Of a DNA stretch of 8,926 nt, positions 1 through 5,956 are shown piece after piece. Positions within the stretch are counted from its first letter, which is position 1. Each line of letters begins with the position of its first letter. This DNA comes from an uncultured Alphaproteobacteria bacterium (GTDB lineage Bacteria; Pseudomonadota; Alphaproteobacteria; Caulobacterales; Caulobacteraceae), in contig CAIZKE010000002.1 of assembly GCA_903933475.1 (NCBI GenBank), positions 1-8,926 of the forward strand, given 5' to 3'. The notes beneath the pieces are model-generated. The model was given only the letters and a program-made list of their open reading frames with translations. It had not been told where the DNA came from and did not search any database. The position numbers and the translations under genes are program-made.

Positions 1-71
1 GGTGGGAGACCGGCTATGTCGCCGAGCGCTACCCATCGGTCAGCTTCGCCCGCACCCGGGAACGGGGCTGA
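1..71 (+). CDS. 3' end of an unidentified upstream gene (partial)
   Basis: Reading from base 3, an open frame gives about 22 residues ending in SFARTRERG and stops at TGA 69-71. Almost every codon in this frame ends in G or C, as in the real genes here. The frame used by the following methyltransferase has much weaker third-position GC bias over the same bases. This supports the tail of a real upstream gene cut by the window edge. Its stop lies 8 bases before the methyltransferase ATG, so the two probably share a transcript. The tail is too short to name a family. Confidence 0.55.
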   Translation, partial: WETGYVAERYPSVSFARTRERG

Positions 72-79
72 CGCGGGCG

Positions 80-988
80 ATGGAGCCTCCCGTCCTGCTC
101 TATGGGCATCCGCCCCCCGAGCTCTTCCGGGCCCCGGCGGGAGCCGTGCAGGCGTCACCGTTTGAGCCGGGTGCCGATGACCCGCTGGAGGCGCGGGAGA
201 CTCATTTCGCCTCGGCGCTAGTCCTGGCCCCGCCCGGCGCCCTCGAACGGGACTGGGTCCTGGCCCGCGTCCTTGAACGGCTTCCGCCGGGTGCCGAGAT
301 CATCGCCCTCGGGCCGAAGGACCGGGGCGGAGCCCGCATCGCCGCAACGCTTCGGGGTTTCGGCTGCGACGTCTCCGAGGAACCGAAACGCCGTCACCGC
401 ATCTGCCGCACCCGCCGCCCGGCTAGCCCGGTGAACCTCGAGGCTGCGCTAAAGGCTGGCGCGCCCCGGCTCGATCCTGGGCTGGGCGTCTGGACCCAGC
501 CGGGCGTCTTCAGCTGGGACCGCCTGGACCGGGGCTCGGCGCTGCTGATGGAGATCCTTCCCGAACTGGGTGGTCGGGGAGCCGATTTCGGCTGCGGAAT
601 CGGCCACCTGGCCCTGGGCGTCCTCGAATCCGGCGCAGTCACGGACCTGGAACTCGTCGATCTCGACCGCCGGGCTATCGTCTGCGCCCGGCTTAATGTT
701 GCCGATCCCCGCGCCCGCTTCCGGCACGCCGATGTTCGCCGGATTGGGGCGGCTGCCGATCTCGATTTTGTGGTGATGAACCCGCCCTTCCACAACGGTG
801 GCCGGGAGGACAAGGAGCTGGGGGTGGCCTTCATCGAGGCGGCGGCCCGCGCACTCAAGCCGGGTGGGGCCTGCTGGCTCACCGCCAACCAACACCTTCC
901 CTACGAGCAGGCCCTTGCCCGGAGCTTCAGGGCTGTCCGGCTGAAGGCGCAGGCCCAGGGATACAAGGTCTATGAGGCGATCCGATGA
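80..988 (+). CDS. rsmC: RsmC-like 16S rRNA guanine-N2 methyltransferase
   Basis: Class I S-adenosylmethionine-dependent methyltransferase of the RsmC/RlmG type, 302 residues from ATG 80. In E. coli, RsmC methylates N2 of G1207 in 16S rRNA on the 30S subunit; the same role is inferred here. The C-terminal half holds the SAM-binding motif ADFGCGIGHLA (about residues 168-178), an acidic ELVDLD strand after it, and the catalytic-loop motif NPPFHNGG (from residue 234), typical of N2-guanine enzymes. The first 160 or so residues lack these motifs and correspond to the degenerate N-terminal methyltransferase-like domain of RsmC. At 302 residues it is somewhat shorter than E. coli RsmC (about 343). 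The frame stays open upstream to base 2, but coding bias there belongs to another frame ending at 71, so ATG 80 is chosen although its ribosome binding site is weak. The stop overlaps the next start (ATGA). Another rRNA guanine target cannot be excluded. Confidence 0.82.
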   Translation: MEPPVLLYGHPPPELFRAPAGAVQASPFEPGADDPLEARETHFASALVLAPPGALERDWVLARVLERLPPGAEIIALGPKDRGGARIAATLRGFGCDVSEEPKRRHRICRTRRPASPVNLEAALKAGAPRLDPGLGVWTQPGVFSWDRLDRGSALLMEILPELGGRGADFGCGIGHLALGVLESGAVTDLELVDLDRRAIVCARLNVADPRARFRHADVRRIGAAADLDFVVMNPPFHNGGREDKELGVAFIEAAARALKPGGACWLTANQHLPYEQALARSFRAVRLKAQAQGYKVYEAIR

Positions 989-1755
989 GCCCTCCGCCCA
1001 GGCCCCCCGCCGTGCGCCTGGACCGGCTCCTTGCCAATCTGGGCTACGGGTCACGCCGGGAGATCCACGCCCTGGTTCGGAAGGGTGACGTGGTCCTCGA
1101 TGGCCTCTCCGTGTCTGACGCCGGGGCCCGGATCGCCCTGACGGCGGACATCACTGAGCGGATGACGATCCGGGGTGCTCCGGTCGATCCCCCCGCCCCG
1201 CTGGTGTTGATGATGCACAAGCCCGCTGGCGTCGTCTGTTCCCACAGGGAGCCTGGCCGCAGCGTGTACGAACTCCTGCCGCCGCGCTGGCGCAGCCGGA
1301 CTCCGGCCCTGTCCTCCGTCGGCCGCCTTGACCTGGACACCACGGGCCTTCTGCTGATCACGGATGATGGCGATTTCCTGCACCGGGTGATCTCGCCAAG
1401 ATCACATGCTCCAAAACGATACGTCGCAAGGCTTGAGAAGTCCCTCGCGGGGACAGAGTCGGAGGTCTTCGGGCGGGGGGATCTCCTGCTGGAGGGCGAG
1501 GACCGGCCCCTTGCCCCTGCAGGACTGGAAGTGCTGGATCCGTTCACGGCTCGGCTTACCCTCACCGAAGGGCGCTACCATCAGGTCAAGAGGATGTTCG
1601 CGGCGGTTGGAAACCATGTGACGGCGCTACACCGGGACCGAATTGGTGCCCTGGACCTTCCGCCGGATCTGACGCCCGGAGCCTGGCGGCGGCTGACGCC
1701 CGTCCAGTGCGCTGCCGTTCTTCTTGAGGCCGACGACCCCGCCGGTCTGGCATAG
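985..1755 (+). CDS. rsuA: RsuA-like 16S rRNA pseudouridine synthase
   Basis: Pseudouridine synthase of the RsuA/RluB/E/F family, 256 residues. An N-terminal S4 RNA-binding domain (about residues 10-60, with RLDRLLANLGYGSRRE and GDVVLDG) precedes the catalytic domain. The signature GRLDLDTTGLLLITDDGDF begins at residue 113, with catalytic aspartate D116. The C-terminal EGRYHQVKRMFAAVGNHV is nearly the same as the block I recall from E. coli RsuA, which makes pseudouridine 516 in 16S rRNA. This favours RsuA over RluB, RluE or RluF. It is slightly longer than E. coli RsuA (about 231), with extra residues at both ends. ATG 985 overlaps the methyltransferase TGA, implying translational coupling. 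Both predicted products act on 16S rRNA, so the pair makes functional sense. Confidence 0.87.
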   Translation: MSPPPRPPAVRLDRLLANLGYGSRREIHALVRKGDVVLDGLSVSDAGARIALTADITERMTIRGAPVDPPAPLVLMMHKPAGVVCSHREPGRSVYELLPPRWRSRTPALSSVGRLDLDTTGLLLITDDGDFLHRVISPRSHAPKRYVARLEKSLAGTESEVFGRGDLLLEGEDRPLAPAGLEVLDPFTARLTLTEGRYHQVKRMFAAVGNHVTALHRDRIGALDLPPDLTPGAWRRLTPVQCAAVLLEADDPAGLA

Positions 1756-1823
1756 CAATTGCATCGCGTTTCCGTGCGCGCGCGTTAGGCTTAGACTCGC
1801 TCACGCCCACGAGGGGACAAGGA

Positions 1824-3209
1824 ATGTTCGGCCTCAACCGGCAAGTCAGGAAGCTGCTGGAGGAGCAGGGCGGCGCAGGACCCCGCGACGGCCTGAACGC
1901 CGATGACATGTCCCTGGTCGAGGTCCTTCCGCTGGGCATGCTGCTGAAGGAGGCGGTCGATGCCGATGACGTCGCCGGTCGCGCCAGCGGCCGGGCGCGT
2001 TCCCAGCTCCGGTTGGATGCCGCCATACTCTGGCGGGAGGCGACCCGGCGCAGTGGCGAGGTGCGCGCCCTCAGCCGGGCGGCGTCCAGCGCGGAGGATG
2101 CGCTGGAGCACTACGGCGCAAGGTCTGCGGGGTGGGCACGGGCCCGGTGCGAGCAGGGCTTCGCAGCCATGCTCGGCGCGGAGATCTTCGGGGATGGAGG
2201 GCTCATGGCCGCTGCGGAGGCGGCTTTTCGCGACGCCCTTACCGGTCCCCGGCGGTGCCTTGCCCTGCCGCATGCCGAGATCGGTCTCCTGACCCTCAGG
2301 GGTCGGCGCGCCCTCGCCACGGGCGACGCCCAGGCCGCGCGGATCGCCGCCGCACGTTTTGCGCAGCCCATCGCCACACTGAAGGAGATGTCGCGTCGCA
2401 TCCGCAGCGCGCGGATGCTCTCGGTAGATGGCCACATCATGCGCGCGGAACTTCTCTGTGATTGGGGCGCACGTCTCGAAGACGCCCCACTGCTCCGGGC
2501 CGCCGCGCGCGATACGCACACCGCCGCATCGGGCCTCACGCCGGACTTCGAGCCGTTGACAATCGCCCGTATCGGATTTGCGCGGGCCCGGGCCCAGATC
2601 GCCCTGGGGGATGTGGAGGCCAATGCGGAAGCCGTCCTCGGTGGCGTCGATCTGATCTATGTCATCCTCGCCGACCTGACCCTTGAACACAGCCCGCTCG
2701 ACCGCGCCCGGGGAGAGTACATTGCGGGCTGCGGGCTCAAGGCCCTGGGCGATATCTTGGTCGACGCGCGCTATTTTGAAAGGGCGCTGACGGCGTTCGA
2801 TCGGGCCGCCGGCGTGATCGCCCGACGGGAGGGACTGGTACTGCGCGCCGAGATTGGCTCCCGCCGCGCCGTCTGCCTGGCTCGGATCGCCGAGATCTCT
2901 GGCGACGTGAACGCGCTCAAGTCCGCGGAAAAGGCCCTCAGGCAGGAACTCGCCAATCCCTGGACGGAACGAAACCCGCACTCCTGGGCCCGGCTGCAGC
3001 TCTTCCTCGCCCGCCTCCTGCTGGCCCGGCTTGAGATCACGCGGCGTGACAGGGGCGAGCGCGCGGGCGCCCGATCGGCGCTCTCCTCTGCAGTGGACAC
3101 GCTCTCGGAAGACGGATTGCGCGCCCTGGGCCGCTCCGCGAGGCAGACCCTTGAACGGGTCAGTGCGGCCATGGGGGACACAGTCGACCTCAAGCCGGCG
3201 ACGGATTGA
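1824..3209 (+). CDS. Alanine-rich all-helical protein with TPR-like repeats, function unknown
   Basis: Encodes 461 residues from ATG 1824, preceded by a purine-rich GGGGACAAGGA that can serve as ribosome binding site. I do not recognise a named family. The protein looks entirely alpha-helical and rich in Ala, Arg and Leu. Recurring segments of about 35-45 residues resemble TPR helix pairs with small residues at packing positions, for example ALTAFDRAAGVIARREG and AEAAFRDALTGPRRC, the first following the tyrosine of DARYFERAL. No signal peptide, membrane span, cysteine cluster or catalytic motif is visible, so a cytoplasmic scaffold or binding role is an inference only. It lies 68 bases after the pseudouridine synthase, so may have its own promoter. 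Its stop is 2 bases from the stop of the convergent membrane-protein gene, leaving no room for a separate terminator. Strong third-position GC bias in this frame supports it as the true gene over the long antisense frames. Confidence 0.78.
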   Translation: MFGLNRQVRKLLEEQGGAGPRDGLNADDMSLVEVLPLGMLLKEAVDADDVAGRASGRARSQLRLDAAILWREATRRSGEVRALSRAASSAEDALEHYGARSAGWARARCEQGFAAMLGAEIFGDGGLMAAAEAAFRDALTGPRRCLALPHAEIGLLTLRGRRALATGDAQAARIAAARFAQPIATLKEMSRRIRSARMLSVDGHIMRAELLCDWGARLEDAPLLRAAARDTHTAASGLTPDFEPLTIARIGFARARAQIALGDVEANAEAVLGGVDLIYVILADLTLEHSPLDRARGEYIAGCGLKALGDILVDARYFERALTAFDRAAGVIARREGLVLRAEIGSRRAVCLARIAEISGDVNALKSAEKALRQELANPWTERNPHSWARLQLFLARLLLARLEITRRDRGERAGARSALSSAVDTLSEDGLRALGRSARQTLERVSAAMGDTVDLKPATD

Positions 3210-3211
3210 GA

Positions 3212-3613
3212 TCAGAGGATCAGGCTGTCCGGCCGGGGGCAGTCGGATCCCTGGGCGGCCCAGACGAGTCCAGCAGCGCTTCGGATCAGGGCCCAGAGCC
3301 AGATCGCGCCCACCGAGACCATAGCGACGATCAGGAAGGGAATTCCGATCAGGATGAAGGACAAGAGCGTCCCCCAGAAAATCGCGATCGCCGAGGCGAT
3401 CCAGGCGGCAAGGCCGATCCAGAAGGTTCTGACCTGGAACCTGTAATGCCCTGCGGCGATGGGGCCCGCAGTGGCTCTGGCCACATGAGCCATGACGACA
3501 CCGACTAGGGCCGCCGGTGCAATACCCAGGAGCGAGCCGATGTAGAGCCCGTAGATCACGACCACCAGGGCTAGGTTCTCGTCCCGCGGAATGGTCGTTG
3601 TGGTGTCGGTCAT
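3212..3613 (-). CDS. DUF4870-like small integral membrane protein
   Basis: Encodes 133 residues beginning MTDTTTTIPRDENLALVVVI. A short hydrophilic N-terminus is followed by a hydrophobic segment (about residues 14-38), a polar stretch with HYRFQVRTFWIGL (about 56-68), and further long hydrophobic stretches to about residue 110, giving probably three or four membrane spans. The H-x-RFQ-x-RTFWIGL block resembles the hallmark of DUF4870-type inner-membrane proteins of Proteobacteria, whose function is unknown. The frame is open further upstream, but ATG 3613-3611 is chosen because it overlaps the folB stop as ATGA, and folB coding occupies the upstream bases. It is the last gene of the minus-strand operon. 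Its link to folate genes may be only positional. Confidence 0.75.
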   Translation of the reverse strand: MTDTTTTIPRDENLALVVVIYGLYIGSLLGIAPAALVGVVMAHVARATAGPIAAGHYRFQVRTFWIGLAAWIASAIAIFWGTLLSFILIGIPFLIVAMVSVGAIWLWALIRSAAGLVWAAQGSDCPRPDSLIL

Positions 3614-3990
3614 GTCGCAGCCTTCTCCAGGACCAGCTCCACCCCCGCCGAATCCGCCTGTGGAGCGAGGGCCAGGGGCTTGAGAACGCAAACCCTCACG
3701 CGCTTCGCTGCGTCCTGTCCAATGCAGGCTCCGGCCAGCCGCTCGGCGAAGGTCTCGACCAGGTCGATATGGCCCTGGGCCACGATCTCCCGCGCTGCCG
3801 CGACCACCGCCTCGTAGTTGAAGGTGCCCTCAAGCCCTTCGACGGGATGGGGCGCCAGATCGACCTCGACATCGATGACGATCGGTTGCGCGCGGTCCTT
3901 CTCGTGACTGTGGACGCCGATGAAGGCGTCTAGCTTAAGCCCCCGGACGAGGACCTTCTGGCTTCGGATGAGACGGCTAGGACCGGGCAT
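3610..3990 (-). CDS. folB: Dihydroneopterin aldolase
   Basis: Encodes 126 residues, the usual size for FolB, a small cytoplasmic enzyme that forms oligomers. It cleaves 7,8-dihydroneopterin to 6-hydroxymethyl-7,8-dihydropterin and glycolaldehyde in folate synthesis. Family marks visible: the N-terminal strand with GVHSHEK, whose glutamate E30 aligns with the conserved active-site glutamate of GVYDWE in E. coli FolB; TFNYEAVV (about 56-63); LVETFAERLA with pterin-anchoring E79; and VRVCVLKP with the conserved lysine K104. The start at 3990 lies inside the end of the upstream reductase gene (14-base overlap), and the stop overlaps the next start (ATGA), so all three are probably translated from one message. 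The related activity FolX (dihydromonapterin epimerase) is homologous, and sequence reading alone does not fully exclude it. Confidence 0.88.
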   Translation of the reverse strand: MPGPSRLIRSQKVLVRGLKLDAFIGVHSHEKDRAQPIVIDVEVDLAPHPVEGLEGTFNYEAVVAAAREIVAQGHIDLVETFAERLAGACIGQDAAKRVRVCVLKPLALAPQADSAGVELVLEKAAT

Positions 3991-4720
3991 GGGTCAGTCC
4001 CAGGTGCTGACCGCCATCGACGGCGATCATCTGGCCGGTCACGCTGGACGCCCCGATCAGGTAGGTCAGGGCGCGGCCGATGTCGGCGGGATCCACGGCC
4101 CGGCCAAGCGGCGTCGATGCCGCTTCGTCGGCAAAGTCAGCCGGAGACTGGTCGGGGTTGGCGAGGACCGGGCCGGGACCGATGGCGTTCACCCGGATGC
4201 GTGGCGCGAGATCGATGGCCATCATCCGCGTGGCGGACCACAGGGCGGCCTTGGAGATCGTGTAGGCGAAATAGTCGGGACCCGGCGCCAGCACCCTCTG
4301 GTCGAGGATATGGACGACATGCCCGGCCAAGCCCTGGGCGGCCATGTCCCTCGAGAGCACCAGAGGCGCCCGAAGGTTGATGTCGAGGTGTTCGTCCCAG
4401 GACTTCCGCTCAAGCCGGTCGAAGGTGTCGTTCCGGAAGAGAGAGGCGCAATTCACCAGCAGGGTGACAGGCCCGAGCGCGGCGATGACCCTGCCGATCA
4501 GGCCCGACACCGCAGACTCGTCGGCCAGGTCGCAGGGAAAGGCACCGGACTCGCGCCTGGCGGCCTTAACCTCGGCAACCGCTGCCCGGGCGTCTTCGTC
4601 CTCGCGTCGACAGTGAACGGCCACGTCGTAGCCGGCCGCGGCGCAGGCGCGGACAAGCTCGCGGCCGATCCGGCGGGGCCCGCCGGTGACCAGGGCTGTT
4701 CCGCGCTCCGAGCGGGGCAT
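3977..4720 (-). CDS. folM: Pteridine-reductase-like short-chain dehydrogenase (FolM/PTR1 type)
   Basis: Encodes 247 residues of the short-chain dehydrogenase family. The cofactor motif TGGPRRIG (residues 12-19) has the TGxxxRxG form of pteridine reductases. R38 and R39 after the second strand suggest NADP(H) preference. NCAS (from 90) replaces the usual NNAG. The active site has Y153 and K157 (YTISK), but the position 13 residues before the tyrosine, serine in most family members, is aspartate D140 (HILDQR). PTR1 of Leishmania has the same Asp-Tyr-Lys arrangement, and E. coli FolM appears similar. The C-terminal DGGQHLG is typical of the fold. Overlap with folB supports a role in reducing dihydropterin or dihydrofolate. 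Whether it acts as FolM (dihydromonapterin reductase) or supplies dihydrofolate reductase activity is not decidable here. The AGGA before ATG 4720 is only 2 bases away, so translation may depend on reinitiation after the tiny upstream gene, which ends 4 bases earlier. Confidence 0.77.
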   Translation of the reverse strand: MPRSERGTALVTGGPRRIGRELVRACAAAGYDVAVHCRREDEDARAAVAEVKAARRESGAFPCDLADESAVSGLIGRVIAALGPVTLLVNCASLFRNDTFDRLERKSWDEHLDINLRAPLVLSRDMAAQGLAGHVVHILDQRVLAPGPDYFAYTISKAALWSATRMMAIDLAPRIRVNAIGPGPVLANPDQSPADFADEAASTPLGRAVDPADIGRALTYLIGASSVTGQMIAVDGGQHLGLTHARS

Positions 4721-4724
4721 GGTC

Positions 4725-4805
4725 CTAGTCGAACCGCCCCATGTCGATCTTGTTCATGACAAAGAAGACCAAGAAGAACGCGATGATGATGAAGAGGGGG
4801 CTCAT
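4725..4805 (-). CDS. 26-residue single-span membrane peptide leading the folate operon
   Basis: A complete small gene of 27 codons on the minus strand, ATG 4805-4803 to TAG 4727-4725. The product starts MSPLFIIIAFFLVFFVMN and ends KIDMGRFD: about 16 hydrophobic residues able to span a membrane, then a short tail with mixed charge. An AAGGAG ribosome binding site lies 6 bases before the ATG, the best such site on this strand. The stop is 4 bases before the reductase ATG, so the peptide leads the operon and may affect its translation by coupling. The hydrophobic stretch with no polar break, excellent ribosome binding site and tight spacing make chance unlikely, though the peptide is too short to be certain. 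I do not know its function; a regulatory partner of a larger membrane complex or a coupling leader are both possible. Confidence 0.68.
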   Translation of the reverse strand: MSPLFIIIAFFLVFFVMNKIDMGRFD

Positions 4806-4811
4806 GAGGCT

Positions 4812-4817
4812 CTCCTT
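4812..4817 (-). promoter_or_regulatory. Strong ribosome binding site AAGGAG for the 26-residue peptide
   Basis: On the minus strand AAGGAG sits 6 bases before ATG 4805, matching the 16S rRNA anti-Shine-Dalgarno sequence at the ideal distance. It is a main argument that the tiny frame 4725-4805 is translated, since no other start codon lies at a suitable distance. Confidence 0.65.
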
Positions 4818-4829
4818 GCAGACGGACGG

Positions 4830-4858
4830 GCTTTAGCTGCGGTCGCCGGACTTGTCGA
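4830..4858 (-). promoter_or_regulatory. Candidate housekeeping promoter for the folate operon
   Basis: Read on the minus strand, TCGACAA (4858-4852) is followed after 14 bases by GCTAAAGC (4837-4830). The Caulobacter housekeeping consensus, as I recall it, is TTGACGS, 10-14 bases, then GCTANAWC. The -10 element fits 7 of 8 positions, the -35 about 4 of 7, and the spacing is allowed. Transcription would begin roughly 15-20 bases before the tiny gene's ATG, giving a short leader that includes its ribosome binding site. The organism group is itself inferred, so this remains a candidate. Confidence 0.4.
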
Positions 4859-4906
4859 GGCGGCCCGCCTGGGCACACAGTGCCGGACGCCGTTCAGGAG
4901 CCCAAC

Positions 4907-5860
4907 ATGCCGCTTTCCCCCATCGACATCGCCTCTTTCCAGAAGATCGCCGTCGGCATCGACCGGCCCGAGGATGTCGTGGTCAGCACTGAAGGCCGGG
5001 TCTTTGCTTCTGACCACCAGTGCGCCGTCGCCGAGATCCTGCCGGACGGCAGCTTCGTGCGGATGGGGCCAAGGGGCGGTGCGCCCAACGGGATCAACAT
5101 GGACCTGCAGGGACGGATCCTGATCGCCAACTTCGGCATCTACGACCGCGAGGAGGGCCCCCTCCAGAGGTTCGATCCCGCAACGGGGGTCCATGAAACC
5201 CTGGTCGCAGAGGTCGGAGGGCGGCGGCTGACCAGCGCCAACTACCCCGTGATGGACCGGGACGGGAACATCTGGTGCGCCAATTCCACCCACGCCGAGA
5301 CCTGGCCCCAGGCGCTGGACGGACGGGCGGACGGGTTCCTTTTCGTCCTGCGGCCAGACGGAACCTGCGGAATCGTTGCGGAGGGGCTGAAGTTCCCGAA
5401 TGGCCTGGCCCTTTCGGCGGATCACCGGCGGATCTTCTGCGCCCAGACCTCTGCCGCGGATGTCCTCGCCTTCGAAATCCTGCCCGGTGCGCAGCTGGGC
5501 CCGGGCGTCCGCTACGGGCCAGTGCTCGGCGAGCTGGCCGTCCCGGGACGGCCGCCCGTGCCCGAGGCGGACATGGGCTATACCGACGGGGTCGGAATGG
5601 ACGCAGAGGGAAACCTCTGGGTCTGCCTGCCGGCAGCGAACAAGGTCGTCGCAATCACGCCGGCGGGAGAAAAGGTGACGGTCATCCACGATCCATCCGG
5701 AGAGGTGGTCAACCACCCCACCAACGTCACCTGGGGCGGTGCGGACCTCAGGGACCTCTATATCGGCTCCATCCGGGCGGGCTATGTGCTGAAGGGCCGG
5801 AGCCCGGTTGCGGGCCTGGCCCTGGTGCATCAGGACAGACTCCCGGGATCCGGAGTCTGA
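4907..5860 (+). CDS. SMP-30/gluconolactonase family hydrolase
   Basis: Encodes 317 residues of the SMP-30/gluconolactonase/LRE-like family, six-bladed beta-propellers that open sugar or other lactones using a divalent metal. The three metal-ligand positions known from human SMP-30 appear kept: E22 in RPEDVVV, N165 in FPNGLALS, and D227 in YTDGVGMD. Blade repeats are visible as PNGINMDLQGRILIANFG, PVMDRDGNIWCAN, GLALSADHRRIFCAQ and VGMDAEGNLWVCL. ATG 4907 is chosen because AGGAG (4896-4900) stands 6 bases before it; the in-frame GTG at 4880 lacks such a site and would add only nine residues. No signal peptide is seen, so it is probably cytoplasmic. It is divergent from the folate operon and 96 bases ahead of the aldehyde dehydrogenase. 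The true substrate is unknown; family members include gluconolactonases, other lactonases and phosphotriesterases. Confidence 0.83.
   Translation: MPLSPIDIASFQKIAVGIDRPEDVVVSTEGRVFASDHQCAVAEILPDGSFVRMGPRGGAPNGINMDLQGRILIANFGIYDREEGPLQRFDPATGVHETLVAEVGGRRLTSANYPVMDRDGNIWCANSTHAETWPQALDGRADGFLFVLRPDGTCGIVAEGLKFPNGLALSADHRRIFCAQTSAADVLAFEILPGAQLGPGVRYGPVLGELAVPGRPPVPEADMGYTDGVGMDAEGNLWVCLPAANKVVAITPAGEKVTVIHDPSGEVVNHPTNVTWGGADLRDLYIGSIRAGYVLKGRSPVAGLALVHQDRLPGSGV
5836..5859 (+). other. Hairpin spanning the 3' end and stop codon of the SMP-30 gene
   Basis: CAGACTCC (5836-5843) and GGAGTCTG (5852-5859) are perfect inverted repeats around an 8-base centre. Pairing can extend by two G-C pairs if one C is bulged, giving ten pairs and a GAT loop. 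The right arm includes most of the TGA stop. No T-run follows (the next bases are AATCCCCC), so it is not a standard intrinsic terminator. It might protect the message 3' end or weaken transcription into the next gene, or be chance in GC-rich DNA. Confidence 0.4.
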
Positions 5861-5956
5861 ATCCCCCTTCCACCCGGGCACCTGATCATTATTGTAGGAA
5901 GAGAAGGCGCACTGGGGGTTCCCGGCGCCCGCAAGAACCACATCCCGGAGGACGCC
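5861..5956 (+). promoter_or_regulatory. Gap before the aldehyde dehydrogenase gene with an AT-rich island
   Basis: This 96-base gap has no gene. The stretch TGATCATTATTGTA (5883-5896) is distinctly AT-rich against its surroundings and could be a promoter core or operator, which would allow the dehydrogenase its own transcription. I cannot match a clear pair of -35 and -10 elements. The end of the gap carries GGAGG, the ribosome binding site of the next gene. Confidence 0.25.

Noticed and set aside
1756..1823. Possible promoter for the helical-repeat gene (GCTTAGAC at 1789-1796)
   Set aside because: Only 6 of 8 positions fit the Caulobacter-type -10 box and no acceptable -35 box stands 10-14 bases before it. 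TTGCAT at 1759-1764 is too far away. A promoter in this gap remains possible.
1791..2981. 396-codon minus-strand frame opposite the helical-repeat gene
   Set aside because: I considered it because the plus-strand protein has no named family. The plus frame has stronger third-position GC bias, a plausible ribosome binding site and a coherent helical pattern, while the antisense product is Gly/Pro-rich without structure.
3191..3230. Shared terminator between the convergent genes meeting at 3209 and 3212
   Set aside because: Stops are 2 bases apart and no GC-rich hairpin with a T-run on either strand is visible there.
3920..4759. 279-codon plus-strand frame opposite the reductase
   Set aside because: The minus strand encodes a clear short-chain dehydrogenase, and the plus frame has no motif.
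4802..5941. 379-codon minus-strand frame opposite the SMP-30 gene
   Set aside because: The plus-strand protein has the full set of propeller motifs and a good start site. The antisense product shows no motif and would run into the divergent promoter region.
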